DNA from: an uncultured Prevotella sp.
GTDB taxonomy: Bacteria; Bacteroidota; Bacteroidia; Bacteroidales; Bacteroidaceae
Assembly (NCBI GenBank): GCA_900543975.1
Contig: UQTI01000005.1
Span: 1 to 64,000, forward strand
Length of the DNA: 64,000 nucleotides
Reading direction: 5' to 3'
The notes under the pieces were generated by a model. The model ran no database searches. It saw only the letters and a program-made list of their open reading frames with translations, and was not told the origin of the DNA. Below, piece after piece: positions 26,901 to 36,600 of the stretch. The translations under genes and the position numbers were made by a program. Numbering within the stretch: the stretch's first letter is position 1; every line of letters starts with the position of its first letter.

Positions 26901-27474
26901 CAACGGCGACCACGGCGACCTCAAGGTTATCGGCAACTCTACACCGCGCTACGAGTACAGCTTCCGTCTGGGTGCCGACTACAAGGGCTTCGACTTCTCG
27001 ATCTACTGCCAGGGCATCGGCAAGCGCAAGATCTGGGGTGCCGGTCAGCTCGCCATCCCCGGCTGGAACGCCAAGGAAGGCGCCATGCCTGAGACCTTCT
27101 GTAAGGACTACTGGACAGAAGACAACACCGACGCCTACTATCCCCGTGCTTGGGACCTCGGCGGCAGCAACACAGGCTTCACCATGCAGAGACAGAGCAA
27201 GTATCTGCTCAACATGGCTTACCTGCGTGTGAAGAACATCAACTTCGGCTACACCTTCCCGCAGAAGTGGATGAAGAAGGCTTACATCAACAACCTGCGC
27301 GTGTACATGTCGCTTGAAAACTTCTTCACCTTCGACCATCTGCGCGGTCTGCCCATCGACCCCGAGGCTATCTCAGGCTACTCAATGTTCTCTGACAACT
27401 ATAACCTCGGACGCACAGGTACAGGTACACCTGTCTTCAAGTCGCTTTCTTTCGGTTTACAACTTTCATTCTAA
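23941..27474 (+). CDS. SusC/RagA-type TonB-linked outer membrane transporter
   Basis: The 1177-residue importer pairs with the SusD lipoprotein encoded 15 nt downstream. It starts with a long charged n-region and signal peptide ending near NVMAADG, then a carboxypeptidase-D regulatory-like domain (about 62-140, TVKGHVTDPNGDSLVGVTVT), the TonB-box-like ELNEVVVVGYGTQKKANLTG, a plug (NNNPLILLDNVEIPSIQMVN; SVLKDAAASSIYGAKAAFGV) and a barrel ending GTPVFKSLSFGLQLSF. Length is normal for SusC. Codon use is highly regular, suggesting strong expression. The neighbouring amidase and GHL10 enzyme suggest peptidoglycan-derived glycan as cargo, an inference from context only. Confidence 0.95.
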   Translation: MSIVTYFVKQRGHCFHTQCHSVRKTACACLMLGLLSSANVMAADGSLVRSAASTAYALDVVQQATITVKGHVTDPNGDSLVGVTVTEKGGKSTVITDIDGNFSITVKPKSQLELSYIGFVPTTVQAKPNMTIKMVEDGKELNEVVVVGYGTQKKANLTGAVTSVDVNKSLGSRPIADAGRGLQGVVPGMNVVVPTGEVGSDPLIKIRGQVASINGNNNPLILLDNVEIPSIQMVNPNDIESISVLKDAAASSIYGAKAAFGVVLITSKKGANTEKFEVTYTNNFSFQHLANDIKMAGLEGLRYTLDAQINRGGAMPAGGFWRIDEDSYAKAVEWQEKYGGKVKYNDPIVYGRDWYFDGTNKFGYRLFDGVKAMIRDWAPSSQHNLSVNGKSGKTSYNIGLGLLNQDGMMRAAKHDDFRRYNAKVNVSSEINKYVTVRGGALYSDRNKRYPGVGTTVADPWLYIYRWSRLMPEGVNDQFGNNLREPVSEVAQSNTDNLQNKYFNVNLGATFNITKDWDVQVDYIYDHQTTDKNTSVIEYSGGQTWYTPSEWIDENGQQVYVDANGNQVPAGTEGAMPGFRFPYQNYYSNNTISSVSNYSYKRNQNTLNAYTTYRLYLGKEKEHAFKFMLGMNLVSSDWSSYTGKKTDLIDPTNPQFALASGDQFISAGRNWDSQLGYFGRINYAFMDKYLFEANLRRDGSSKFPKDLRWTWFPSFSAGWVFTNEKFMKPLEKVLSFGKLRASWGSIGDQSVANNLYNSILTSGQTNWIGYDGKQYTYFGTPSLVDANIGWQRIETLNLGVDLRFLNNELGASFDWYTRRTKDMIIPGESMPETLGASVPNGNYGELETRGWEFSIDYRHRFSNGLGITANFQISDATTKTVRGADYLTPWENRSLSTTFSTGRRYGDIYGYVTDRLYQKGDFVYDENGQIKKTTVIYKGTARTTHVQNTPYPVYQVAFEDNNKLICSPGDVKFVDLNGDGYIDNGNNTNGDHGDLKVIGNSTPRYEYSFRLGADYKGFDFSIYCQGIGKRKIWGAGQLAIPGWNAKEGAMPETFCKDYWTEDNTDAYYPRAWDLGGSNTGFTMQRQSKYLLNMAYLRVKNINFGYTFPQKWMKKAYINNLRVYMSLENFFTFDHLRGLPIDPEAISGYSMFSDNYNLGRTGTGTPVFKSLSFGLQLSF

Positions 27475-27489
27475 TCAAGATTAGTAATC

Positions 27490-29379
27490 ATGAAACGCAA
27501 TATATTTTCTATAATAGCCATCGCCCTGATAGGTCTCATGGGCTTCACCAGCTGTAGCGATGTGCTTGACCGTCCTTCAAAGACAGAGAAGGAGGACGAC
27601 AACTATTGGGACAATGAAGCCAAGGTGCGTCTCTACGCCAACAGCTTCTACGACTATTTCTTCCCTGGCTACGGCACAGGCTGGACAGTCTATTATGCTC
27701 CCGGTGTCAACAACACCGGCTTCAGCGACGACGCGCTGTCAAACTCGTCACAGAGCAACTTCACACGTCAGGTGCCCCTCTCTAAGGGTGCCATCACGAC
27801 CACCACGAGCAACTACCAGAGCGAATATCAGGGTCCGACCTGGAACTTCGCCTTCATCCGCAAGATCAACATCATGCGCGACCGTCTGGAAGACCGTCTG
27901 AAAGGCTCGCTCAGCGATGAGGCTTACAACCACTGGATGGGCTTCGCCCGTCTGTTCCACGGCATCGAGTATGCTCGCCTGGTCAACGTCTTCGGCGATG
28001 TGCCTTATTATGAGCACGAGCTCTCCAACCTCGACCGCGACGAGGTCTACAAAGACCGTACACCGCGCGACGAGGTCATGGACAAGGTCTATGAAGACTT
28101 CGATTTTGCCCTTAACAACATCCGCAAGAGCGATGGCGAGGGCAACATCAACCGCTACATGGCAGCCGCTCTCGTTTGCCGTTACGCTCTCTACGAGGGT
28201 AGCTGGCAGAAATATTATTACAACAACAACGAGCGCGCAAAGAAGTTCTTCGAGCTTGCAAAGACCGCTGGCGACGTGGTGATCAACAGTGGCAGATATG
28301 CCATCGTCACCCCGTTCCGCGACCTGTTCTGCTCTACAGACCTCACCAAGGCCAAGGACGTGCTCCTCTATCGCAAGTATGACAGCTCGCTGGGCAAGAC
28401 CCACTGTGTGGCTTCTTATTGCAACGTGAACGAGGCATTGGCACAAGGCCCCACCGCCGACCTTATCAAGTCGTTCTGCTGTGTTGACGGCAAGAGCTAT
28501 AAGGAGTCGACCGTGACAAGCGCCACCGACTTCCGTCTGGAGAAGCTTATCAAAACCCGCGACCCCCGTTTCGAGGCTACCTTCTACGATTCGCTGACCA
28601 ACAGCTCTCGTTCAAGCATGCTCTATGTTGTCAAGTTCATTCCTCGCGCTGCTCTCAACTATCTGTCGGAGCCGGGCGGCACACCTGCCACAGCGTGGAC
28701 AGGAACCAACAACACAACAGGCTTCCCCGTGCTTCGCTACTCGGAGGTGCTCCTCAACTGGATCGAGGCAAAGGCAGAGCTTGAGACCCTTGGCGGCGCT
28801 GCTGTGACCCAGGACGACATCGACATCTCTATCAACGCCATCCGTGACCGTCCTCTCGACGCCGGCCAGGAGGCTCTCGGTGTGCAGAAGACTGCCCACA
28901 TGGAGCTTGCCACCCTGTCTGACGACCCCGACCGCGATGCCGACGTGCCACAGCTCTTGTGGGAGATCCGTCGTGAGCGCCGCATGGAGTTTGCTTTCGA
29001 GCAAGGACGTATCATCGACCTGCGCCGTTGGCACAAGCTCAACTACATGGACACCACCGAGAACCCTGACATCCTCTTCGGTGCATACGTCGACATCAGC
29101 CGCAGCGGCAAGAACAGCATGCTTGGCGACATGAAAAACTATGTGGGCAAGCTTCGCGTTCAGAAGTCAAATGGCGATTTCGTGGTCTATGACGGCAACA
29201 ACAAACGTCAGGTCAAGGGCTGGTTCCAGGCCGAAACGACCGAGCCGCGTCAGCCGTTCCTCAACATCACAAACGTGAACCCCTACCTCTGTCCTATCGG
29301 CACAAACCAGATCAACGACTACCAGATCCACGGTTACACGCTGACACAGACACCGGGTTGGCCATCAACGAACAATTAG
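27490..29379 (+). CDS. SusD/RagB-type surface nutrient-binding lipoprotein
   Basis: The 629-residue lid of the SusC importer. The lipoprotein signal is MKRNIFSIIAIALIGLMGFTSC with C22 acylated. An N-terminal TPR-type SusD region (CSDVLDRPSK..., MGFARLFHGIEYARLVNVFG, DVPYYEHELS) and a C-terminal RagB region (RYSEVLLNWIEAKAELETLG; ELLWEIRRERRMEF-like block read as VPQLLWEIRRERRMEFAFEQ; RIIDLRRWHKLNYM) are both present. It is in an operon with susC and is the usual determinant of cargo specificity. Specific ligand residues cannot be assigned by eye. Confidence 0.95.
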   Translation: MKRNIFSIIAIALIGLMGFTSCSDVLDRPSKTEKEDDNYWDNEAKVRLYANSFYDYFFPGYGTGWTVYYAPGVNNTGFSDDALSNSSQSNFTRQVPLSKGAITTTTSNYQSEYQGPTWNFAFIRKINIMRDRLEDRLKGSLSDEAYNHWMGFARLFHGIEYARLVNVFGDVPYYEHELSNLDRDEVYKDRTPRDEVMDKVYEDFDFALNNIRKSDGEGNINRYMAAALVCRYALYEGSWQKYYYNNNERAKKFFELAKTAGDVVINSGRYAIVTPFRDLFCSTDLTKAKDVLLYRKYDSSLGKTHCVASYCNVNEALAQGPTADLIKSFCCVDGKSYKESTVTSATDFRLEKLIKTRDPRFEATFYDSLTNSSRSSMLYVVKFIPRAALNYLSEPGGTPATAWTGTNNTTGFPVLRYSEVLLNWIEAKAELETLGGAAVTQDDIDISINAIRDRPLDAGQEALGVQKTAHMELATLSDDPDRDADVPQLLWEIRRERRMEFAFEQGRIIDLRRWHKLNYMDTTENPDILFGAYVDISRSGKNSMLGDMKNYVGKLRVQKSNGDFVVYDGNNKRQVKGWFQAETTEPRQPFLNITNVNPYLCPIGTNQINDYQIHGYTLTQTPGWPSTNN

Positions 29380-29640
29380 TGGAAAGGCAACGTTTTAAAT
29401 AAATAATTGAGCTTTCACAAACAAAATTGACATTTACATCGCGCTTCGCGCTCGTGTTTTTAAAGACAATAATTTCCGTTAATGACCCATTAATTGTCAT
29501 TAATGCGCGCTTCGCGCGAAAAATTGATGTTCATACTCCGCGAAGCGCCTGAGCACCTATGGAGCGCAAGAATGTTCAAAACAAAACGCTCCGCGTATGT
29601 TGTAAATTTGAGAAAGTTCTGTAAATAAAAGAATGATATT
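29380..29640. repeat. Intergenic region with three GC-rich hairpins
   Basis: No gene. In otherwise A/T-rich DNA stand GCGCTTCGCGC (about 29440), GCGCGCTTCGCGCG (about 29505-29518) and a looser CTCCGCGAAGCGC/GGAGCGC set (about 29537-29570). They separate susD from the DUF5018 gene. TAAATTTG at 29603-29610 could give that gene its own promoter. Confidence 0.7.
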
Positions 29641-31128
29641 ATGCTAAAGATAAATCACTTATTCATGCTGACGGCCCTCGCTGCCGGATGCATGCTCGCT
29701 GGCTGCTCCGACGACTATCCATCGGCAACGGAGAATCCTTATGCCAACGATCTGTTAAGCATCAAAATTCTGAATTCTGGTGCTGAGGGCAACATCGAGG
29801 TGGAAGGTACCATCGATGAAGATGCCAAAACCATCAAGTTCCCCAAACTCGACAAGGAGTCTGATTTCGCCAATCTGAAGATCAGTGCCACCATGTCAGA
29901 CGGTGCCTCTCTTGATCCCGCAACCGACGTGCTCGACTTCTCTATGGACGAAGCAACCACACAGGTCACAAAGCTCTTGCGCGTCAAGAACCATAACCGC
30001 TATAAAGACTATTTCATGACCGTCCGCAAGCGCGTGCCAGTGTTCGGAGCCAACTTCGAGCAAGGCACCGAGATCTGCAACTTCACAGGCACAAGCATCT
30101 ACAAGTATATCGCGAGCGCACAGACACGTTGCACAGCCTTCGATGGCAAGTATGTGCTCATCTGCTACCGCAACCCCACAGCCGATGATCCGTCAGCACC
30201 CGGCGCACACCTCCTTAAGGTGTCTGACCTGGAGCAGGGCACGGTCAATCCTATAAGCCTCTCGCTTGAGGGCGTGAGTGGTGGTACCTTCCCCTACAAC
30301 GCTGGCGCACTGGCTGGCGGTCATATCTACCTCGCAAGCCTCTCTGGCGCTCCTGCATCGCCTCTGAAGATCTACTATTATGAGGATCCCTCTTCACAGC
30401 CCGAGTGCATCGCCAACATCGACGTTAGCCAAATTGCCGGTGCTGCCAACCGTCACGGCGACGTTATGTCGCTGAACCTCGACAAGGACGGCAACGGCTT
30501 CGTGTTCTTCCCTGCCAACGACTATTCTGAGACACTGCGCATACCTATCTCCAACTTCAAGAATGTGGGCACACCTGCCTCTATTGAGCTTCAGAGCGAC
30601 AACAAGGCTGGTATGTGTATGCACATCAACCGCATTGAGGGCACAGACGATTACATCCTCAGCGGTGCTCGTGTAAACCTCTTGGGCAGCACAGGCAAGC
30701 TTAGCGGCATGAACCTCGCTCTCTGCGACGAGGGTCTGAACTCTAAGATTCGTCTTAACACCAACACCGTGGCTGCAGAGAGCGACGACGCTCGCCTCTT
30801 CACGTTCAACGGCGCTCGTTATCTGCTCACAGCTCCTGTTCAATTCGGTAGTACAAGTTCGGCTACTCCTGGCATGCATGTCTACGACCTGACAAAGGGC
30901 GGCAACACACAGGAGGCGTTCCAACTCTTCAACGATGCTGAAAGCCATGCTGCTGCATACAGCTTCCTCATTGGCGGTAGCGGTTTGATCTCTCCGGGCA
31001 TCAATACCAACTATTATGTTGAGAAGGATGCTGACGGCAACGATAGCGTGCTGTGGCTGTATGTGGGACGTACAGAGACTGGCTTCGCTATCATGAAGTT
31101 CCCCGCTGCTAAGGAAGACGACGATTAA
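29641..31128 (+). CDS. DUF5018-type surface lipoprotein of the SusCD locus
   Basis: A 495-residue lipoprotein (MLKINHLFMLTALAAGCMLAGC, C22). Residues about 37-130 match the DUF5018 pattern (LLSIKILNSGAEGNIEVEGT, then TIKFPKLDKESDFANLKISA), a module usually found in the third gene of SusCD loci, where surface glycan-binding proteins are encoded. The remainder (about 135-490) looks like a beta-propeller with repeated blades (HLLKVSDLEQG, GMHVYDLTKG). It likely assists ligand capture outside the cell. It follows susD after 261 nt and ends at a strong terminator. No catalytic motif was recognised. Confidence 0.75.
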   Translation: MLKINHLFMLTALAAGCMLAGCSDDYPSATENPYANDLLSIKILNSGAEGNIEVEGTIDEDAKTIKFPKLDKESDFANLKISATMSDGASLDPATDVLDFSMDEATTQVTKLLRVKNHNRYKDYFMTVRKRVPVFGANFEQGTEICNFTGTSIYKYIASAQTRCTAFDGKYVLICYRNPTADDPSAPGAHLLKVSDLEQGTVNPISLSLEGVSGGTFPYNAGALAGGHIYLASLSGAPASPLKIYYYEDPSSQPECIANIDVSQIAGAANRHGDVMSLNLDKDGNGFVFFPANDYSETLRIPISNFKNVGTPASIELQSDNKAGMCMHINRIEGTDDYILSGARVNLLGSTGKLSGMNLALCDEGLNSKIRLNTNTVAAESDDARLFTFNGARYLLTAPVQFGSTSSATPGMHVYDLTKGGNTQEAFQLFNDAESHAAAYSFLIGGSGLISPGINTNYYVEKDADGNDSVLWLYVGRTETGFAIMKFPAAKEDDD

Positions 31129-31160
31129 GGTGTGGTGATTTAATCACTGTTTTATAGCTT

Positions 31161-31223
31161 GCGTCCTCAAAGAGGGTTTACAACCACGCTTGGTTTGTAT
31201 GCTCTTTTTGAGGACGCTTTTTT
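31161..31223 (+). terminator. Terminator of the SusCD operon
   Basis: Arms GCGTCCTCAAAGAG and CTCTTTTTGAGGACGC, followed by six T, close the plus-strand transcription unit. Confidence 0.9.
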
Positions 31224-31247
31224 GTTTTTAATGCAATATATCTGTTT

Positions 31248-31519
31248 CTTGCTTACGGTTGTTTTTTACGACAATAGAAATCTTTGCTTGCGGTTGTTTT
31301 AAAGACAATAGAGACAATAGGGACAATTCATTTTTTGCATTTTGAATCTTTGCTTGCGGTTGTTTTAAAGACAATAGAGACAATAGGGACAATTCATTTT
31401 TTCGCGTGATATTATTGCATTATTTTTTGCTTATTTTTTTAGCATGTTTTATAGCGTGAGCTTATAGCAAATTAAAAAATTGTCCCTATTGTCTCTATTG
31501 TCTTTAAAACAACCGCAAG
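31248..31519. repeat. 42-bp inverted-repeat element, left (multi-copy arm)
   Basis: The arm begins CTTGCGGTTGTTTTAAAG and continues with three 9-bp units, GACAATAGA-GACAATAGG-GACAATT. It occurs as a degenerate copy at 31248-31279 and full copies at 31287-31328 and 31353-31394 (66-bp period), then inverted at 31478-31519. A perfect 42-bp stem with an 83-nt loop is possible. The same arms recur at 33452-33582, on the other side of the propeller gene. Confidence 0.92.
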
Positions 31520-31747
31520 CAAAAAACATGTTTGTTGTCTTAGCCGGAAACCGCGTGAAAAGGATGAAAAATGGAGGTTGCATAAAGGTTGACGTTTTGC
31601 ATATTTATGCAAAACGAGAGCTTAAAGTGAATAAATATCCAAAATCGCGGTTGTAAGCAAAAACGGGTGTTTTGCTTTCTATTTTGAAAAATACTGCGGG
31701 TTTAACTTATTATTTTTGTTAACAACTCTTAAAATAGGGGCGGTTTT

Positions 31748-31857
31748 GTCAAAGGGCCTCTTTGAGCTCGTCAAAGGGCCTTAATGAGCTCCTCAAAGAG
31801 CCTCTTTGAGGACGTCATTTGGGCACTTTCAAATCGTAAGTTGGGCCCTTTTAAAAT
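31748..31857. repeat. Tandem array with 22-bp period
   Basis: Five consecutive 22-bp units begin at 31748, 31770, 31792, 31814 and 31836. Units one and two start GTCAAAGGGCC and end GAGCTC; units three to five decay step by step while keeping GTC/GTA...TTTGGGC...TTT landmarks. Each unit is partly self-complementary (CAAAG...CTTTG). No gene covers it. Confidence 0.88.
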
Positions 31858-31945
31858 GCCGCTAAAAACAGGGGCAAAAATGAATAAATATGCAAAAAGC
31901 GGCTCTTCCTTTTCGCTCCTTCCCACGCCTGTTAAGCACAAAAAA

Positions 31946-31984
31946 ACAGGAGGTAAATTCCTGCGATGGAATCTACCTCCTGTC
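31946..31984. terminator. Bidirectional terminator after the propeller gene
   Basis: Arms ACAGGAGGTAAATTC and GAATCTACCTCCTGT with A-runs to the left and T-runs to the right; it can end the minus-strand gene at 32033. Confidence 0.9.
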
Positions 31985-32032
31985 TTGTTTTTATATCGTT
32001 TTCACACCAATGGTGTGGGCGTTGATCGTCTT

Positions 32033-33238
32033 TTACTTGATAACCTTCACAACCTTCTGTGAACCGTCAGCATACTTTGTAACAACGATGTTGAGGCCCT
32101 TGACAGCTGTCTTGCTTGCTACGCCAGCGGGAGTGTAGTAAGTTGTAGAAATAGCCTTGGCAGCAGCGTTCTCTACGCCTGTGATACCTGTAGGCATGTC
32201 AGCACCATCAATTGTGATGCCATACTCAGCAGCATAACCACCGATGAAATACTGATAGAGCTTAGCCTGCTTGTCGTTGAGAACCTCTACGTTCAGCCAG
32301 TTGCCTTGTGTGGTCAGTTCTCTACTCAATGATGTGTCAGCCTCTTTAGTGTAAACTGTGGTCAGAGTTTTGTTGTCGGCACCAATCTCTGCGATGGTGA
32401 AGCCATTAAGATAGGTGGGGGTTGATAAGTTGCCGTAAACAACAAACTTGCGGCTGCCCAAAACGAAGATTTCGCCACCGTTGCAAACGCCCTTGTTGCA
32501 AAGACGGTCTGCGGGGCTGTACTCGCGTGTTGCGTCTGTAAATATTTCGCCTTCAGAGAAAGTAAAGTCTGTAATCGGGGTACTGCGGTTTACATATACG
32601 AAACGGTCAGTTCCATCAACATCTTTATAATAGTTGTAAGTGGCCCATGTGCTGTTGACGCACTTCTGGTCAGGGTCGAATACATTGCTGAACTGTACTG
32701 TTGGATTTTCTCCACCTGTGAAGGTATAGCAGACGATACCTTTGTTCTCGAGGTCTTGCTCGCCGCCACTTGCAAGCAGTGTAGCACCTTCGTCACCAAA
32801 CACGTTACCTTTGGCTTTGCCTAAAAAGTCGCCACGACCACTGATTGTTCCAACCTCGTTGGTTGTAACCTCTTTTGTGAGGTCGGCGCTGATGAGGGTG
32901 AATGTTGTCTTTTCTGGTTGTTTGGTTGTAGGGAACGTCCAATTGCCAAGAATAATGTTACCTACTTCATCGTGACCTAAAGTCTGAACATCTTTTTGAA
33001 TCTCTTTCTGGGCAATTTCTTTGCCTGTTGCGAGGTCGAAAACGCGTAGCTGCTGTGCTGTGCGGTCCGTCATGAAAAACTTGTCGCCAAAGCCAAAACC
33101 AGAACGGCAAACACCTTTGTCATAGTTGGTAATGTTTGTTACGGACAGTTTAGCGAGTTCCTTTACCTGGAAATCACTTTGAGCATTAACTGTCATTGCT
33201 CCAGCCATTAAGGCTGTAAAAAGTAAAAATTTCTTCAT
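32033..33238 (-). CDS. Secreted beta-propeller-like protein with type IX-style tail
   Basis: The 401-residue product has a clean signal peptide (MKKFLLFTALMAGAMTVNA) and repeated beta-strand blocks (FFMTDRTAQQLRVFDLATGK, FVLGSRKFVVYGNLSTPTYL-like) suggesting a propeller; it may belong to the DUF4623 group often found in SusCD loci. The last 35 residues (TTYYTPAGVASKTAVKGLNI...) resemble the short C-terminal signals of exported Prevotella proteins, and are similar to the end of the CotH protein in this window. No catalytic residues were recognised. It is a single-gene unit with 42-bp inverted-repeat elements on both sides, and a promoter (TAACTTTG, 33295-33288). Confidence 0.65.
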   Translation of the reverse strand: MKKFLLFTALMAGAMTVNAQSDFQVKELAKLSVTNITNYDKGVCRSGFGFGDKFFMTDRTAQQLRVFDLATGKEIAQKEIQKDVQTLGHDEVGNIILGNWTFPTTKQPEKTTFTLISADLTKEVTTNEVGTISGRGDFLGKAKGNVFGDEGATLLASGGEQDLENKGIVCYTFTGGENPTVQFSNVFDPDQKCVNSTWATYNYYKDVDGTDRFVYVNRSTPITDFTFSEGEIFTDATREYSPADRLCNKGVCNGGEIFVLGSRKFVVYGNLSTPTYLNGFTIAEIGADNKTLTTVYTKEADTSLSRELTTQGNWLNVEVLNDKQAKLYQYFIGGYAAEYGITIDGADMPTGITGVENAAAKAISTTYYTPAGVASKTAVKGLNIVVTKYADGSQKVVKVIK

Positions 33239-33451
33239 AAATTTAAGTTAGTTTTAGATAATAATTAAGAAATGGTTTTCAATTCCACAAAGTTAGTAAA
33301 TATCTTTAAATTTTCCAATATCTTTGAGTTAATATTTTATAAAGAATCTCCTTTTCTTTATGGCTCATAACTAAAACCAGATTTATGGGCTTTCTTGCTG
33401 TTCGTATTAAGACAATAAGCCTTTGTTTTGTTATTCATTCTTGCGCTTCTT

Positions 33452-33582
33452 CTTGCGGTAGTTTTAAAGACAATAGAGACAATAGGGACAATCTTTAATT
33501 TTCTTACGCTAAAAATTTGTTTAAAAATAGGCAAAAAAATAATTGTCCCTATTGTCTCTATTGTCTTTAAAACAACCGCAAG
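33452..33582. repeat. 42-bp inverted-repeat element, right
   Basis: Arms at 33452-33492 and 33541-33582 match those at 31287-31519 with a single-base difference (CGGTAG against CGGTTG) and one-base length difference; the 48-nt loop is unrelated. The element lies in the promoter-side intergenic region of the propeller gene. Confidence 0.92.
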
Positions 33583-33616
33583 CCAGAAACATAAATTTTT
33601 TGTCTTTACAAACATC

Positions 33617-33657
33617 AAAAAACGCCTCCCCTGCACAAGGCAGAGGAGGCGTTTTTT
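33617..33657. terminator. Terminator of the amidase operon
   Basis: CGCCTCC...GGAGGCG stem with six A before and six T after; it stops minus-strand transcription 40 nt after the amidase stop codon. Confidence 0.9.
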
Positions 33658-33699
33658 AAAATGTTATAACGTTAACATCAGCGTTACGTTTTGTCATGC

Positions 33700-36600
33700 T
33701 TATTGCTTCATCACCTTCTTGGCGTTAAGCTTATTGACCTTGACGAGATAGACGCCGCTACCAAGCTGTGAGGCATCAACCACAGCAGCATGGGCGCGTG
33801 TCACGAGAGAGCCGTTGACGGCAAACACCTTGACGTCGGTCACGGTCTCTGGAGCGTCGATAACGAGCTTGTCGCCCTCGAAACGGATCTGCAGGTTGTC
33901 TTCCTCAGCCTCTACGCTGCCAATGCCTGTCTCGATGTCCTTGACGATGGTGAGCGCTTTTGCAGCAGGAGTGATGGTCTCGTTGTTTGTTGTCGGTATG
34001 GCAAGCACGCCGAGGCGGTTGCCTGTGCATACGAGGTTGCCGGCATAGTCGAAGTGCATCTGATAGATGTAACTATTGGTGTTGGCTACGCCCGACTTGA
34101 ACGAACCACGGTGCTTGAGCACGGGCTCGGTTTCCGACTTCCATGTCACGTCGAAGAACTGAAGCACACCCTTCGCGTCGTTGACAACCAGCATCTTGCC
34201 GTCGTTGCTTACAGCGAAGCCCGCGCCGCCAGTGGCGTCGAACAGTTCGACGTTGTCGCCCTCGCCGCTATTGAAGGTGATCTTTCCTTCGCGTGTAACA
34301 TAAACCAATGATGGCACGCCCTTGCTGTTGTTGCCGCTGCCACGAATCTGCGATACCCATGCACCGCCGTCGCGACCAGCCACGATGTGTATGTTTCCAT
34401 TGATCATGTATCCGCCTACGCCTAAGGTGTAAGAAGGTGCCTTGTTCCACTCGTTCAGCAGTGTGCCGTCTTCCTGACCGATGTTGTAAACACAAACCTC
34501 GTTTTCAGGAGTCCAGTCTTCGTTGGCAACATATACCTTGGTGTTGGCACCTGTTCCGCCGAAGGCGATGCCCACGGCTGAAGAGCCCACGTTGGCACCG
34601 TCGTTGGTGAACAAGCCGTTGCTCTGGCGTGTGCCAATGAAGAACTGCTGATACTGGTAACCCTCGTCGGCCATCTTGGCGGGATCGGCAATGTAAACGC
34701 CTGAAGGGCCGTCAGCCCATTCGGTCATCCAAACCTTGCCCTCGGGGTCGGCAGCCATACGATAGTTGCTTGACGGTGCGTTGTAGCCACGGTAGGGCGT
34801 ATTGTTTACGCGGTTGAAGGCCTGGTCATAGGCATAGATGCCGTTGGCGGCATTGCCTTTGCCTACGCGGTTATTGATGTAGATGTAGCCAAAGTAAGGC
34901 GACTCGGGTGTTGTAATGACAGCGTTTCCGCTTAAGAAGCCGCTGTATGCATCTTTGTCGGCATATACCTTTGTTATCTTTGTCACAGCCTCGCCACGCA
35001 GACGTACTGCCCAGTTGAGCGTTGTGCCGACGTTGCCCGGCAGCTCGTCCTGAGAGATGCAGAACTTGTTGTCGCCTTCTTTCACATCGACGGTCTTGCT
35101 GCCCTTCTCGTTGCCCTCGGCATCAGTGAAGACGATGGCTGCGTCTGTAGCGTTGTCGTTGGCCTTGAAGGTAAGGGTGTAAGAGCCATCGCTTTCGCGC
35201 ACGCTGCGCAGGTCGTAAGCGTAGATGTTCTTCACGATGGGCTGAGCCACACCCTCTGTTGTGAAGGTGGTGAGCGTCTTGCCGTGGAGGAGACTGAGCG
35301 TTATGCCGTCGGCGTCGGCCTTTGCGCCGGCAGCCATGGTTGTTGTGGCGTCGGCTTCAGCCAGACTTGTAGTCTCCGACTTGACCAGTGTGGCTTTGTC
35401 GAGACCCTCGGTGATGTCGAACAGATGCACGCCACCCACCTTCTCGTCCTGCAAGAACGGTGTCACCATAAACTGGTGGCCGGCATACTTGAAGAACTGT
35501 ATGCCGTGAGCTGCTGCATCGACAGCATCGGCGGCACACTTGCTTACAACGTTGGCATCGGCAGCTTGTGCTCCCTCTGTCATGCTAAACTCAATAGGTA
35601 GACCTGCCTCGCCGTCAATGACGAAGTTGTCGTCGGTGCGTGGAGAAACGGTCAGCTGCATGGCGTTGCCTTGACACTTCTCGCCAAACGTTGCGCCCTT
35701 TGAAGAGCCACGGAAACTGGTGGTAGAGAGCTTGCCTTCAACCACGGTCATGATGAGGTAGCGCAGGGCCTTGCTTGAACCAGACGTTGTGCCTGTTGTG
35801 ACCACCTGACAGTCGTCAGAGTCGCCGTTCACGGTCAGACCACGCCCCATGTCGGCACGGTAGAAGTTGCACGAGTGTTCTGTGGTGAACCATGTCTTGG
35901 GTGCCTCGTCGAACGAGTTCCAGATATACACGTTCAGCTGTCCGCGCTTGTAGCCATCTTCAACCTGATTGTCGTTAAATTGTGTGCGCACGCTGTTTAC
36001 GCCAACCAGCTTGCCGTCGGCAGTGAAGGCGATGTCGTTGAGGCTTGAGTAGAAGCCCAAGTCGTCAGCGCTGCCTTCAACCAGTCCTTCTACAGACAGC
36101 TCTTTCTCTATTACGCGCTTCTTGTTATTAATAAGGTAGAGGTGTGGCGTCTTTGCATCGTTGGTGAGCACAACAGTCGAATCGCCACGCACGAGCATGC
36201 GCTTCACTGTGCCTTCGAGCATGAGGTCGCTTGAAGCCTGTGCAAACTCGAGCTGTGTGGGTGCGAGCGTCATGCCGTCGAGGGTAGGCTCCATGTAGTT
36301 GTGGTAGAGCACCACTGGCGGCTCATAGTCGGTAGCCTCTACATGCAGCTTGGCATAAGAGGTCTCGTTGGCTTTCACCTCAACGGTGATGTCGTCGTCG
36401 CCAAACAGGGGCTTGTAGCCCTCTTTCTCCACCTGGAAGGCGTATTTGCCGGGCTTCAGTCCGCTGAACACGAACACGCCGTTATAGTTGTCGTCGACCT
36501 GATAGGTCTTCACCACGGCACCGTTCTGCATGAGGTTCACCTTCGCGCCGTTGATCGGCAACCACTGGTCATCGGTGTTTGGAGCGTAATGGTAGAGGTT

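Noticed and set aside
31287..31519. Possible CRISPR array
   Set aside because: There are only two full direct copies plus one inverted copy, the repeat is 42 bp with an inner 9-bp period, spacer lengths are inconsistent and no cas gene is present.
31748..31857. Short-spaced repeat as CRISPR
   Set aside because: The units are contiguous, with no spacers.
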